Shown piece after piece: positions 37,459-46,963 of a stretch of 47,941 bases of DNA (within the stretch, counting starts at the first letter, position 1; each line of letters starts with the position of its first letter). Source of the DNA: a virus. Where the stretch lies: positions 1 through 47,941 of IMG/VR virus record IMGVR_UViG_3300017605_000575; one strand, 5' to 3'. The position numbers and the translations under genes are program-made. The notes beneath the pieces were generated by a model. It did no database searches. It was not told where the DNA came from and was given only the letters and a program-made list of their open reading frames with translations.

Positions 37459-40400
37459 ATGCCGTTTCGTACACTAGGGATGGAGATACCCGAGAACGTC
37501 ACGGCGGATGAGCAGCTGCCCGATTGGTATAATGAGCAGATGCGTCCGCTGGGTCGGATGTGGAGGGATATCCCCGAGGAGAACCAGGGCGCCGATCCGC
37601 GCCTGCAGTACCCCGGCGTGCCTTGGAGCGAGCAGGATCAGCTGCGCGGGCCGCTCTTCCAGGATCCCAATCGGTTCATGGGCCGGGAGATGATCCGTGA
37701 GAATGAGAACCGCCCACAGAAGATAGACTTCAAGCCCGGCGACGGCGCGCAGCCCCAGGAGGGGCAGTTGCCCCTCCCCCCGTGGGAGCAGCCTAAGGAA
37801 CTGCCCGGGGGCCAGGGTCGCGGGATGGAGCTGGAGTCCACCGCTCCCGATCAGGGCGGAGGAGGAGAGGCTAAGCCGCTCCCCAAGCCGCCATGGGAGA
37901 AGGAAGGCGAGGTCACCCCGCCAGAGCATGACTTCGGCGAGGGCGGCTACCTGCGGGATGTTATCCCTGGGGCGAAGAAATCCCTCTCCTCCCGTGCGGA
38001 GGAGGAAGGGGTTGGCACTGAGGGCGTCGATGCCGCTACCCGGTTCAACGCCGCGCTAGCGTATGGCGCCACGGGCCGCGACCTGGAGAAGCAGAAGGAG
38101 CTGTTTCGCCGGGCGATTGAGCGCGACTACAAGAAGCGCGCGGAGGTTGAGTACAACGAGAAGCTGGGCCAGCTCGTCTACCGCCTAGAGGGCGGGGATG
38201 GCAAGTGGAACCTCGTGAAGGGTGCTGGCGCCGGTAGCTTTTTCAAGGACCTCGCGGCTGCAGTGCCCGAGCTTCAGACGGCCGCCGCTGAAGTGGCCTT
38301 TGGCATTCCTGGGACGGTCGCTGGCACGGCTGTCGCCGGTGCCCCGGGGGGTGTGGTTGGCGGCGCGATAACGGCCTCAGCGGCTGGCGGAGCGGGCAAG
38401 CTGCTGCAGCTTCTCGCAGCGCGGAACAAGGGCCTGATCGACCTCTCCGATGACGAGATATTCTCCCTCGCGCTGAACCACGCCAAGTGGACGGCTGGCG
38501 GCACGGTGGCGGCTGCAACCCTCTTGAAGATCATGGGCACCGCATGGCGCCTGATGACCGGGAAGCCCGCCGAGCTGCTGGCTACCTTCAAGGACCAGGG
38601 CCATCTGATGGAGGGCAAGTCCCTCGCGGATAAGCTGAAGGATGACGCCGAGGCCCTCGCGGCCAAGGGCGGGATGCGCGTTCCGCCCCACATGCGGCCG
38701 GATGGTACTATCGCTACCGGGGAGCTGCATGAGTTCCCCGTCACCGCTGGCCAGCAGGCAGGTATCGGAGGCGGTAAGGTTATCGGCCCCGACGTTCGGC
38801 CGGGCGAGCGGTACGTCCCACCGGTGGAGAGCGACACGGCGCTGGCGGCCGAGAAGGCCCTTACGCGGCGCGATGTCGGCCTCCCGGTTAAGACTGTGCT
38901 GGATAAGCAGAGTGAGGCGATCAACGCGGCGGACTTCGCCGTATTCGGCTCCCGCTCCAGTGAGCCGGTCGCGGACGCTGGCCGCGTCCTGAAGCGGGCG
39001 ATTAACGATGCCCGCGCGCAGAAGGCCGAGAAGTTCCAGGACGAGCGCACCCTGCTTGAGGCGGGGAAGAAGATTAACGAGAACGAGATCGCGAACACCG
39101 GCAACCGCACGCCCATGGCGGCGATGGCCGACGCGCGCACGAAGATCGACGACGCCCGCGAGGCACTCTGGACGCCCATCAACACCGCGTACCAGGGCTT
39201 GGAGAAGATGCAGACTCAGTCTGTGTATCTGGAGCCCTTCCGCGCGGCTGCTCGCGGTATCGAGCGGAAGTACGGGCAGACCCTAGTCCCCGAGATCAGC
39301 GTCACCACCAAGGGGCCGGCTGGCGGGTTGCTCAACAGCGCCCAGCACGCGGGCATCAGTGAGAACATCGTCAACGGGGTGACTAAGCTCTCCTCACGCG
39401 CCGCGAGCATCGCGGAGATCGAGACCCTCCGGAAGGATATCAACTACGCGCTCAGGCAGGCGCAGAAGTCCACCACGGAGGATGCCGACATCCGCGCGCG
39501 CATCCTGGGCGAGTTGCGGGATGGCATCGACGCGTCGCTGGCACAGTCCCTCCCCCAGGAGAGCATGGGCCGCATCCTCGCCCTACGCGAGGCCTACGCC
39601 TCCATGGAGGAGCAGTTCAATAAGGGTATCCTCTCCACCCTCACGGCGAAGACAGAGGACGGCCGCTTCGTGCTGGCCGGCAGTGATGCGGCGAATTTCC
39701 TCGTTCAATCGCTGGACAACGCCAAGGCGTTCACCGACGCTATCCGCTCCTCGAATAAGTTCGTGGAGGCGTCTGGCGGCTTGGCCGCGCGAGTGGTCCC
39801 CGTCACCCAGCCCGAGATGGTGCAGTCCCTCAGGGCCGTGCAGGATGGCATCCTGGCGCGGATGCGGCGCGAGTTCTTCGACCACGACACGGGGAAGTGG
39901 GACTCCAAGGGGATGGCGCAGTGGATCGGCGAGCGGCGCGAGGCGCTGAATGAGCTGTTCCGCTACAAGGGCGGAGTGAACGCTAAGACCGGCGAGATGA
40001 CCATCCGCGACGTCGGGCGGGATAACATTATCGATAAGACCTACAGGAACAACAAGCTCCTCCAGCAGACCCTGGAGTCTCAGGAGGCCCGGGCGCAGAA
40101 GTCGCAGCAGCTGTATGAGAAGCGCTTCGGGGTGTTCACCGATGACCCCGCCGTGCTAGCGCGCCGGTTGATCGACGATGGCCGCGTGAGCGACCTCCGG
40201 GCCGCGCACCGGCTTGTCAGGACGATGGCTGGCGCCGAGGGACAGCGGACCTTCGAGCGCGGGCTGGCGCAGAGCGCCCGTGACGCGATCACCGATGGTA
40301 AGGGGATGATCCGGCCGGAGAAGATCGACGAGTTCATGCTCTCCGCGAGGGGTAAGGCGCTGCAGAATGTCCTGGGCGACGAGTGGGCAGCGAATGTCCG

Positions 40401-42843
40401 TACGGTTGGGGATATGGTCAAGGTCCGCGAGCTGGAGGCGTCAGGGATGGCGTCCCAGGAGATCGCGGAGGTGATTGGCCGTAGCGTCCCGGGCCTGCGT
40501 AGCATCGCGCGGTTCGCGCGTGTGCTCTTCCCGCCGTGGTCGCCCCGTGGTCGCGGCTTGACGGCCGCGCTGGGCATGATGAATGAGCGGTCACAGAAGC
40601 AGATGGGCGAGTTGCTAGCGGACCCAGAGGCGCTCTCTCAGCTCATCTCCCTGTCGAAGAAAGGGACGTCTCCCTACACCAAGTCCAACCGCGTACAGCT
40701 CACCCGGCTAGGGTTCGCTCACCTGGGTGATATCGCCAGCGTGCTATCCAGCTTCGACGACAGCATCATGGAGAACTTCTCCGTGCGGCCGGAGTTTGAC
40801 GAGCGGGCAGGGAAGACGATATACGACACCATGGGGCAGGGCGCGCCGCTCCCCGACGAGCCCCTGAAGTTCAACGACCGGCCCCCGAGGCCGGAGGACG
40901 CCGGTCGCCTGCAAGGCGGCGGGATGATGGAACCCACCCCGGGCGATATGCTCGGCCCTCAGGGAGGGCGGCCGACCGACCGTAGCAGCGGCAGCATGAT
41001 CGAGGGCGGTCCGAGGCGGCCCCCAGGCCTGCGCCTGGGCGAGGGCGGTACCCAGGGCCTGACCAACATGCCCGAGGAGACGGCGATCCCGAAGACCAGC
41101 GGCGGGGTCCGCGTCCCGCCCAGCTTCCAGGGCGCGATGGATACGCTGGCGCCTCACTTCCAGATGAAAGGCCCCGGGGACCCAGGCTACAACCCGCGCG
41201 AGAGCGGCAACGCCGAGATGCGCGCGAATGAGCGCGGCTGGCTGACCCCCGAGCAGCAGCAGACCACTGAGTTCCCCAAGGGCGTCCACGGTCGCGGCTT
41301 CATGATGCCGTTGGACGAGCCGTCAGGCGAGCAGATGGCCGGAGCGGCCAAGGTTGGCTTGTCGCGCCAGCAGGCGCGGCAGGACACCGAGGAAGCCTAC
41401 GGCCGGGATATCTTCAGGCGCTTAGCCCCTGACGCCGTCCGCAACGCCAATGAGACGATTGACGACCTTAAGACAGCCATCGCCCGCTACCCCGACCGGT
41501 GGCGCGAGAGGCTCGGTATGTTCGAGGGCGCGGAGGGAAAGATGGGCGACCATTCCCCGGAGGCCAAGATCGCCGACTCCCAGGAGCGCGTGCTGGTGGC
41601 GCTGGAGAACGACCCCGCGACCACTATGGAGCGCGGGATCAAGCCCATCGTGACTAAGATGATCACCGCAGTGGGCGGGGTGGCGAGCCGGGTTGGCAGT
41701 CACCTGATGGATACGATGGATGCGGCCCTGCACGGGAGCGGGGACGAGCAACACAAGGCGGCGACGGAGCTGGCCCTGATCGTCACTGGGCTGGGCTACA
41801 GCCGCTTCCCGCTGACCGGCGCGAGGGGTAGCGCGGAGCTGGGCATGGGTGGCGGCCGACTGCCGCCTGTCGAGCCCCCTCGCCGCGTCGCGGCCAATGA
41901 GAACATGCGGGATCGGCTGAGCACCGTGGAGGGCGGCGAGAGCATTGTCCCCCGTGAGATTGACCTCCTAAGCAAGAAACTCTCCCGCTCGCTGGAAGAC
42001 GCCCGCGACACGATGAAGTCCGGGAAGGGCAGCATCCCCACGAAGGTGGATCGCGTTCGCGGCCATATACAGGAGCTGGAGAAGGCGAGCGATAGCCTCA
42101 TGAGAGAGGCGGAGTCCCTGGCGCCCCCGCTAGGCAAGCAGCAGTACAAGGACCTCAAGTCCATGGGGATGACGGAGCACGAGTACCGTCTCCAGCAGCT
42201 CTACGAGACCAACGCGGAGATCGACGCCGGGAAGCGGGAAGCGTTCCAGCTGATGGCGACCGGCCGCGATGTGAAGATGGAGATCACCCCGCAGAATATC
42301 AAGGATTGGCTCGAAGCCGCCGGGGTAAAGGATGTCACAATCGTCAAGAGCAACCTCTCCGGGTCCAACTCGCAGTATGTGAAGTTCCCGGACCCCGTCA
42401 GCTCGGGCAAGGGTAAGACCCAGGTTCGCGTGAGCGATCACAGGGCGGTTCAACGCCCGGGCGGCGCCGACACCCTCGACGCCTCTGGGATCAACCCGAG
42501 GGCCGGACAGATGGGCCGGAGCACCACGGAGAACGTCACTGGAGGTAACTTCAGCGAGTGGGAGAACTTGGTGGATGCGCTTAAGTGGCGGCTGGCTAAG
42601 TCGCCCGATGGTCAGTGGCTGATAAGTCCAGGCCAGGAGCCGCTAGCGCGCAGCTTCGGTCGCGCGAGGCGCGCGATGCCAGCTGAGTCCGCTCGGGAGC
42701 CGACCATAAGCCGCGACCCCAACCAGCTGGAGCTTCCGCTTGAGAACACCGGCTCCTATCGCCCGGTCGCCCCAGAACCGCGTAGCCGTCTGCTCGATGA
42801 GGGCCGGACCCCGTTCGACCGCCTCCCGAGGAATGAGTCATGA
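37459..42843 (+). CDS. giant internal virion / ejection protein, 1794 aa
   Basis: The largest gene. Residues 1-180 are Pro/Gly/Glu-rich; 270-320 and about 345-370 contain hydrophobic Ala/Gly-rich helices that could cross a membrane; 400-1100 are mainly helical. Residues 1600-1665 hold a small domain (AAGVKDVTIVKSNLSGS, then VRVSDHRAV) that matches a motif seen in phage and plasmid polyvalent proteins. Length and position match the podovirus proteins (T7 gp16-like) that enter the periplasm with DNA. No lytic transglycosylase motif is recognised. GAGG precedes the ATG. Confidence 0.75.
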   Translation: MPFRTLGMEIPENVTADEQLPDWYNEQMRPLGRMWRDIPEENQGADPRLQYPGVPWSEQDQLRGPLFQDPNRFMGREMIRENENRPQKIDFKPGDGAQPQEGQLPLPPWEQPKELPGGQGRGMELESTAPDQGGGGEAKPLPKPPWEKEGEVTPPEHDFGEGGYLRDVIPGAKKSLSSRAEEEGVGTEGVDAATRFNAALAYGATGRDLEKQKELFRRAIERDYKKRAEVEYNEKLGQLVYRLEGGDGKWNLVKGAGAGSFFKDLAAAVPELQTAAAEVAFGIPGTVAGTAVAGAPGGVVGGAITASAAGGAGKLLQLLAARNKGLIDLSDDEIFSLALNHAKWTAGGTVAAATLLKIMGTAWRLMTGKPAELLATFKDQGHLMEGKSLADKLKDDAEALAAKGGMRVPPHMRPDGTIATGELHEFPVTAGQQAGIGGGKVIGPDVRPGERYVPPVESDTALAAEKALTRRDVGLPVKTVLDKQSEAINAADFAVFGSRSSEPVADAGRVLKRAINDARAQKAEKFQDERTLLEAGKKINENEIANTGNRTPMAAMADARTKIDDAREALWTPINTAYQGLEKMQTQSVYLEPFRAAARGIERKYGQTLVPEISVTTKGPAGGLLNSAQHAGISENIVNGVTKLSSRAASIAEIETLRKDINYALRQAQKSTTEDADIRARILGELRDGIDASLAQSLPQESMGRILALREAYASMEEQFNKGILSTLTAKTEDGRFVLAGSDAANFLVQSLDNAKAFTDAIRSSNKFVEASGGLAARVVPVTQPEMVQSLRAVQDGILARMRREFFDHDTGKWDSKGMAQWIGERREALNELFRYKGGVNAKTGEMTIRDVGRDNIIDKTYRNNKLLQQTLESQEARAQKSQQLYEKRFGVFTDDPAVLARRLIDDGRVSDLRAAHRLVRTMAGAEGQRTFERGLAQSARDAITDGKGMIRPEKIDEFMLSARGKALQNVLGDEWAANVRTVGDMVKVRELEASGMASQEIAEVIGRSVPGLRSIARFARVLFPPWSPRGRGLTAALGMMNERSQKQMGELLADPEALSQLISLSKKGTSPYTKSNRVQLTRLGFAHLGDIASVLSSFDDSIMENFSVRPEFDERAGKTIYDTMGQGAPLPDEPLKFNDRPPRPEDAGRLQGGGMMEPTPGDMLGPQGGRPTDRSSGSMIEGGPRRPPGLRLGEGGTQGLTNMPEETAIPKTSGGVRVPPSFQGAMDTLAPHFQMKGPGDPGYNPRESGNAEMRANERGWLTPEQQQTTEFPKGVHGRGFMMPLDEPSGEQMAGAAKVGLSRQQARQDTEEAYGRDIFRRLAPDAVRNANETIDDLKTAIARYPDRWRERLGMFEGAEGKMGDHSPEAKIADSQERVLVALENDPATTMERGIKPIVTKMITAVGGVASRVGSHLMDTMDAALHGSGDEQHKAATELALIVTGLGYSRFPLTGARGSAELGMGGGRLPPVEPPRRVAANENMRDRLSTVEGGESIVPREIDLLSKKLSRSLEDARDTMKSGKGSIPTKVDRVRGHIQELEKASDSLMREAESLAPPLGKQQYKDLKSMGMTEHEYRLQQLYETNAEIDAGKREAFQLMATGRDVKMEITPQNIKDWLEAAGVKDVTIVKSNLSGSNSQYVKFPDPVSSGKGKTQVRVSDHRAVQRPGGADTLDASGINPRAGQMGRSTTENVTGGNFSEWENLVDALKWRLAKSPDGQWLISPGQEPLARSFGRARRAMPAESAREPTISRDPNQLELPLENTGSYRPVAPEPRSRLLDEGRTPFDRLPRNES

Positions 42844-43073
42844 CGCGGGATGCGGAGATACAGCTGGTGAAGGGTAGTATGGATATGCTCTCCCTGACTG
42901 CGGTCGGGGGATGGTTGATAGGCGTCCTGCCTGCAATTGCGACCGGACTCTCCGTGGTCTGGATGATTATCAGGATAATGGAAACGAAGACCGTCCAGCG
43001 CTTCCTCCGCTGGGACGACGCATTGGAGGATGACGAGCCGTCACCCCCCAATCCGTTCGATCCTACTGACTAA
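42840..43073 (+). CDS. small membrane protein, candidate holin, 77 aa
   Basis: Start overlaps the stop of the giant gene (ATGA). One long hydrophobic segment, or two short ones (VGGWLIGVLPAIATGLSVVW), is followed by a positively charged part (KTVQRFLRW) and an acidic proline-rich tail. Size, topology and end-of-operon position suggest a holin-like role, but this is inference. Confidence 0.5.
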   Translation: MTRDAEIQLVKGSMDMLSLTAVGGWLIGVLPAIATGLSVVWMIIRIMETKTVQRFLRWDDALEDDEPSPPNPFDPTD

Positions 43074-43084
43074 ACGCCCCGCGC

Positions 43085-43537
43085 TCACGCGATCCGCCAA
43101 GCTCCGCGTATCGTGTCTCCGATGCTCGTTCCCGGATAATGCGGCGTCGGCCTCGTCCAAACAAACTTCTTCCAAGCTTCAAACTCTTGCTTGCTGCAAG
43201 GAGACGGTGGTTTAGGGCTTTCTTTCGCCGGGGCGATAGTCCCAGCACCGTCCCCCGGGGGAACAACTCCATTTGCTTGCTTTCCATTGAGGATGTTCTC
43301 CACGAGGGTGGCGTACCCGGCGATGTCGTGCCAGTGGTCCGCTGTGTTGTGATCCCCCGTCAGGATACGGCCAAGCTTTACGGCGATTAGCAGCAGCGCC
43401 TCCTTCTGCGGGCCGGTAAGCTTGAACCAGTTCCGGCCGTTCTCCATATCATCCACCAGGGACATGCTAAGCTGCGCTTGGTCAGCGTAGTCCCCGTGGA
43501 TGCCGTGGCGGTTCTTCAGTGTCCCGTCAACTGACAT
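43085..43537 (-). CDS. DUF6378-like phage protein, 150 aa
   Basis: Residues 10-85 match a phage family with the core KEALLLIAVKLGRILTGD, then a His and DHWHDIAGYATLVEN. It is frequent in phages next to nucleotide genes but has no known activity. GAAGAAATAATG and AAGGAG lie at the start, which overlaps the previous stop. It converges with the late block, with only 11 bases between the stops. Confidence 0.75.
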   Translation of the reverse strand: MSVDGTLKNRHGIHGDYADQAQLSMSLVDDMENGRNWFKLTGPQKEALLLIAVKLGRILTGDHNTADHWHDIAGYATLVENILNGKQANGVVPPGDGAGTIAPAKESPKPPSPCSKQEFEAWKKFVWTRPTPHYPGTSIGDTIRGAWRIA

Positions 43538-44139
43538 TATTTCTTCTCCTTAGTTGCCTTCGCCTTCCCCTGCACGGGCGGCTCTTGCTTCAGCGGGCAC
43601 TCGCACAGCTGCTTCGGCGCGACGATTGCGGCCTGCTGCTTGCTCTGCTGGTGGGCAACACCCCCGACTACCGCTGCAGCACAGACACCCCCAACGAGCG
43701 CGTAGGGGAGCCAACGGCGCGTCCGGAACTGGATCGCTACGCTCTGCCCGAGCCATGAGAGCTTCTCCTTCAGAGTCTTGCGGCCTGTAGTGGCGCCGCT
43801 AGCCATTCCCACGTCTGTCACTTGCTTCACCTCCGTCGATTGCGCCTCAGCCGGCGCTGCCAGTAAGCCGAGCACCGGGGTCGGTGGCGGCGTCTCCTTT
43901 TTGCTGCGAATAAGGTCCCACTTGCGCCATGTCACTAGCAGTAGCGCTAGCGAGACGCCATATGTGGGGACGGCGGCTAGCACACCGACGACCGCGCAGA
44001 GCACGGCCGTGGTGTACCAGAAGTCCTGTTTCTTCGCGAGGGTGTCGAGCCCCAGCGTCGCCTTAGCCTTATCCTCTTGCCCGATTGTGTCCTGCCAGAG
44101 GGCGGGCCAATACTTGGGGTTCGCGAAGATCAGTTTCAT
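43537..44139 (-). CDS. membrane protein, 200 aa
   Basis: Three hydrophobic segments (about 44-60, 63-77 and 148-165) and a basic, proline-rich C-terminus with CECPLK and KATKEKK. No family recognised. TAGAG precedes the ATG. It overlaps the 150-aa gene by one base. A link with lysis is possible but unsupported. Confidence 0.6.
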   Translation of the reverse strand: MKLIFANPKYWPALWQDTIGQEDKAKATLGLDTLAKKQDFWYTTAVLCAVVGVLAAVPTYGVSLALLLVTWRKWDLIRSKKETPPPTPVLGLLAAPAEAQSTEVKQVTDVGMASGATTGRKTLKEKLSWLGQSVAIQFRTRRWLPYALVGGVCAAAVVGGVAHQQSKQQAAIVAPKQLCECPLKQEPPVQGKAKATKEKK

Positions 44140-44140
44140 G

Positions 44141-44278
44141 TCACTCTACCTTCTGTAGCGTCTGGAAGCACGTTATGCGTATGCGGTCGAGCACGTGCTT
44201 GGCCGGCATACTGTTGTCGTAAGCGAGGGCCTGGATGCCCTTCAGGGTGGTGAGCAGGATGCGTTCTTTCTCGGTCAT
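44141..44278 (-). CDS. hypothetical protein, 45 aa
   Basis: Helical small protein (MTEKERILLTTLKGIQALAY, RIRITCFQTLQKVE) too short for most gene finders. Its ATG overlaps the previous stop (ATGA) and its stop lies two bases before the next ATG. Coupled translation with its neighbours supports it. Confidence 0.5.
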   Translation of the reverse strand: MTEKERILLTTLKGIQALAYDNSMPAKHVLDRIRITCFQTLQKVE

Positions 44279-44523
44279 TCGGCCGCTTCCTTATAGGCTG
44301 CGAGCTGCTCCTGCGCCTGGGAAATCACCTGCCCCCGCAGGCTCGGCTTAAGCCAGAGTAGCATACTCACCACGCGGTTGGCAACGCGACCAATTGTCGC
44401 ATCCGGGTTGTAGCGGTCGAAGTGCTGTTCCGCCGCCACGACACCCTGCATCTCTACGTTAGCGGTCCGCTCAATATCCTCCACGCTCATATATGTCAGA
44501 CCTGGATCATCTCTCCGCGCCAT
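44275..44523 (-). CDS. hypothetical protein, 82 aa
   Basis: The start at 44523 (MARRDDPGLTYMSVEDIERT) has AAGGA upstream; a longer frame has none. Helical with a C-terminal LRGQVISQAQEQLAAYKEAAE segment. No family recognised. Overlaps the metallophosphoesterase gene by 28 bases. Confidence 0.65.
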   Translation of the reverse strand: MARRDDPGLTYMSVEDIERTANVEMQGVVAAEQHFDRYNPDATIGRVANRVVSMLLWLKPSLRGQVISQAQEQLAAYKEAAE

Positions 44524-45272
44524 TGTACGAGTCCTTTTCTTTCGTTGAGGGTTGATACTAGCTCTGGCATAAGCAGCACGCCGTTCCGCCAAGTGAGCAC
44601 GGCGAACCCCGCGCGCCAGTCGCGAGGGTTGTCTTCACTGTAGTTGTACTGCGGGCCGTAGGCACGGTCTAGGCACCCCGTGTCCACTCCGTACCGGGTC
44701 CCGTTGTAGTCTGTGAAAGGCGTGACTTTCTGCGAATGGTGATGCCCCGTGACGATAGTGCGTCCCGCCGTGACTGTATTGTTGAATGGCGCGTGATTGC
44801 CGCCCTTGTAGCGGTGCTTAATGATTGCGCCGCCACGACCGCCAACCGCGACAGCCCAGCAAGGCTCCCAGAGAGGGAAGTGATGCACCAGCCGCGTACC
44901 CTTGACGCCACGGAACTCCGGGGCGACTGCGGCGAGACGCATATTAAAACGGGCGTCGTGGTTGCCGAGGGGCCAGATGTGCCGTGCGCGCGGGGAAGCT
45001 CGTCTAATTTCCTCCAGCCTTCGCTGGACGACTTCAAGCTCCGCTTCGAGTGAGGGAAGCTCTTCCCACCCAATCGGTGGATGTCGGCTAATTGTAGAGG
45101 CATCGAGTGCGTCTCCGTTGAACACTACGATCTGCGGTTTCAGCTGCTTAGCGAAGTGAACGAAGGCCCGGTGAGCGACTGACGGCTTCCCGGGCCAGTA
45201 GTGCGCGTCCCCGCCGACTAGCACGCGGCCCTCGCGGATGGGAACGTGGATTGTAGACTTCTCACCCTTCAC
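44496..45272 (-). CDS. metallophosphoesterase, 258 aa
   Basis: All classic calcineurin-like motifs are present: GDAH (Asp22, His24), GD (53-54), GNHD (103-106) and TGHHH (175-179). Such enzymes use two metal ions to cut phosphomonoesters or phosphodiesters, including nucleic acid ends and cyclic nucleotides. GTG start overlapping the polymerase stop (GTGA). Coupling to the polymerase suggests a DNA end-processing or nucleotide role, but substrate is not predictable. Confidence 0.85.
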   Translation of the reverse strand: MKGEKSTIHVPIREGRVLVGGDAHYWPGKPSVAHRAFVHFAKQLKPQIVVFNGDALDASTISRHPPIGWEELPSLEAELEVVQRRLEEIRRASPRARHIWPLGNHDARFNMRLAAVAPEFRGVKGTRLVHHFPLWEPCWAVAVGGRGGAIIKHRYKGGNHAPFNNTVTAGRTIVTGHHHSQKVTPFTDYNGTRYGVDTGCLDRAYGPQYNYSEDNPRDWRAGFAVLTWRNGVLLMPELVSTLNERKGLVQWRGEMIQV

Positions 45273-46963
45273 TTAATTTCCACCAACCCCTTCGGGTTGA
45301 GCCTCCCTTTCTTAGGGTCGGTGTTAGCCTTCCCCCAGTTGTCGCCGATTGCAATCTCCACGGGAATTGTACACACACGCTCAACTCCCTGGAAGTCGGT
45401 AATCGGAACGTCCACGGCCATCAGGCGCCGGAGCGCTTCGACCGCCGCTTGCTCCTTGCTGACCGAGTACTGGAAGAGTATAGCGTCGTGGACCTGGGCG
45501 AGCAACTCGATTAGCCACGGATCACACTCTTTCCACACCCTCCAGAGGCCCGTGTCGAGCACGTCGGCCACCCCGCTCTGTGGGGAGAAGGCCAGCCCCT
45601 GCTTCCGCGTGTGATCGTCCCACGGGCGGCCGAAGAGGCGCACTTGACGGCGGAGTGCGTTATACAACGGGAACGCCCCCTTGACCCTCTCCGCGATGTA
45701 GCGCTGATACTCCTGGATCATCGGGAATGCGGTGAAGTAGCGCCGCTGCGCCTGCTTGGCCTGCTCGAAGGGTATCTTAGCGATCATCGCTATCCCCTGC
45801 GGGCTAAGGCCGAAGTTAGTACCGTGCTGCACACGCTTGCTCTGAAAACGGAAGTCGTGACCGGGTACGTTGTCCCACTCCGGATACGAGTTCGAGGCAA
45901 GGTGCTTGTCTTGCTTGAGATCACCCGTCCACGCAAGATCGGGCCAGAGTTCCCTAGCAACCCAAGTGTGCACGTCCCCTTTATGGGCTTCGATGTAGTT
46001 CTCGTCACCCGCCAAGTACGCGACCTGCAGAGACTCGGCAGTCTTAAGATCAGCGTAGCCAATTTTCCGGCCAGGATCAGGGATAAAGATGTGTCGGTGC
46101 TGCTCGCCGATGTTCTGGAAGTTACCCCCTCGCTGGAACGGGTCTTTGCTAGACGACCAGCGCCCCGTCCAGGCAGCGGCGACGTTGAAACTGGCATGGA
46201 AGCGGCCCCGGTCAGAGAGCTTGCAGTTCAGGAACCCCAGCTGCTTGCTGATGTCCCGCATTGTGAGGATGGCCTCGCAGAGGTCCGAAAGTCCCGGTAA
46301 AGGTCTGCGTACACGCCGCCAGCCGGGCCCGGTCCCGCTCTTCTTCGGTGCCGTGTCCACCCACGCCACCCCCGCATGACTGATCCGCTGCAGGGCGTCG
46401 TCGTCCGTCGTTACCGTCCCGTCCTTCCCATGATGCACCGGCACGCGCAGCAAGTCGTACAAGAGATGCCGACATTGTGTCGATGAACTCGCCTCGAAGG
46501 GCTTCGGGGCAACGCGTGAAGCCCCACAGTGTGTACAGAATTTCTCGGACTCTTTGAGAGGTGACTCCCCTGGCTTCCGCCTCGGCCATAAATGTTTCCC
46601 GGGGGTTCCGTTTTTCCTCGGCTTGTTCTTGGGGCAGTCGGCTCGGTTCAACTGTACCCCGTCCCACTTCTCGCGGACGAGAGGTAGCAGTTGGATAGCC
46701 TTCTCCGCTACCACTAGGTCCTTCTCTAGCTGTTTCTTCGCATCCTGCAGCGCGAAGGGGTCGATCCTGCAGCCCCGCCGGGTCATGGTAATGGAGGGTG
46801 ACAGCTGGGCCAGCGACCACTTGTATGTCCGCTCCTGGTCCGTGTCCAGCCTCGGCCGCAGGATGTCGTATATCTCCCGCGTCCCCGTCGTGTCCAGGCA
46901 CGCGTAGGCGCTGAACCCCTTCTCCCCCTGCAGAAGCTGCGCCTCTGCCAGCGTGACCTTCAT
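45269..46963 (-). CDS. family A DNA polymerase without exonuclease domain, 564 aa
   Basis: Begins at the link before the polymerase domain (YACLDTTGTREIYDIL) and lacks the exonuclease, which is in 329-1402. Motif A is ADLKTAES (Asp305, Glu310); motif B is RFQSKRVQHGTNFG with Lys376, His380 and Phe384; motif C is VHDA (His492, Asp493). His380 is at the position equal to E. coli Pol I Phe762, and Phe384 at Tyr766. A Cys/Lys-rich insertion (residues 108-165, with CTHCG) may bind zinc. AAGGGGAAG precedes the ATG. Confidence 0.9.
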   Translation of the reverse strand: MKVTLAEAQLLQGEKGFSAYACLDTTGTREIYDILRPRLDTDQERTYKWSLAQLSPSITMTRRGCRIDPFALQDAKKQLEKDLVVAEKAIQLLPLVREKWDGVQLNRADCPKNKPRKNGTPGKHLWPRRKPGESPLKESEKFCTHCGASRVAPKPFEASSSTQCRHLLYDLLRVPVHHGKDGTVTTDDDALQRISHAGVAWVDTAPKKSGTGPGWRRVRRPLPGLSDLCEAILTMRDISKQLGFLNCKLSDRGRFHASFNVAAAWTGRWSSSKDPFQRGGNFQNIGEQHRHIFIPDPGRKIGYADLKTAESLQVAYLAGDENYIEAHKGDVHTWVARELWPDLAWTGDLKQDKHLASNSYPEWDNVPGHDFRFQSKRVQHGTNFGLSPQGIAMIAKIPFEQAKQAQRRYFTAFPMIQEYQRYIAERVKGAFPLYNALRRQVRLFGRPWDDHTRKQGLAFSPQSGVADVLDTGLWRVWKECDPWLIELLAQVHDAILFQYSVSKEQAAVEALRRLMAVDVPITDFQGVERVCTIPVEIAIGDNWGKANTDPKKGRLNPKGLVEIK

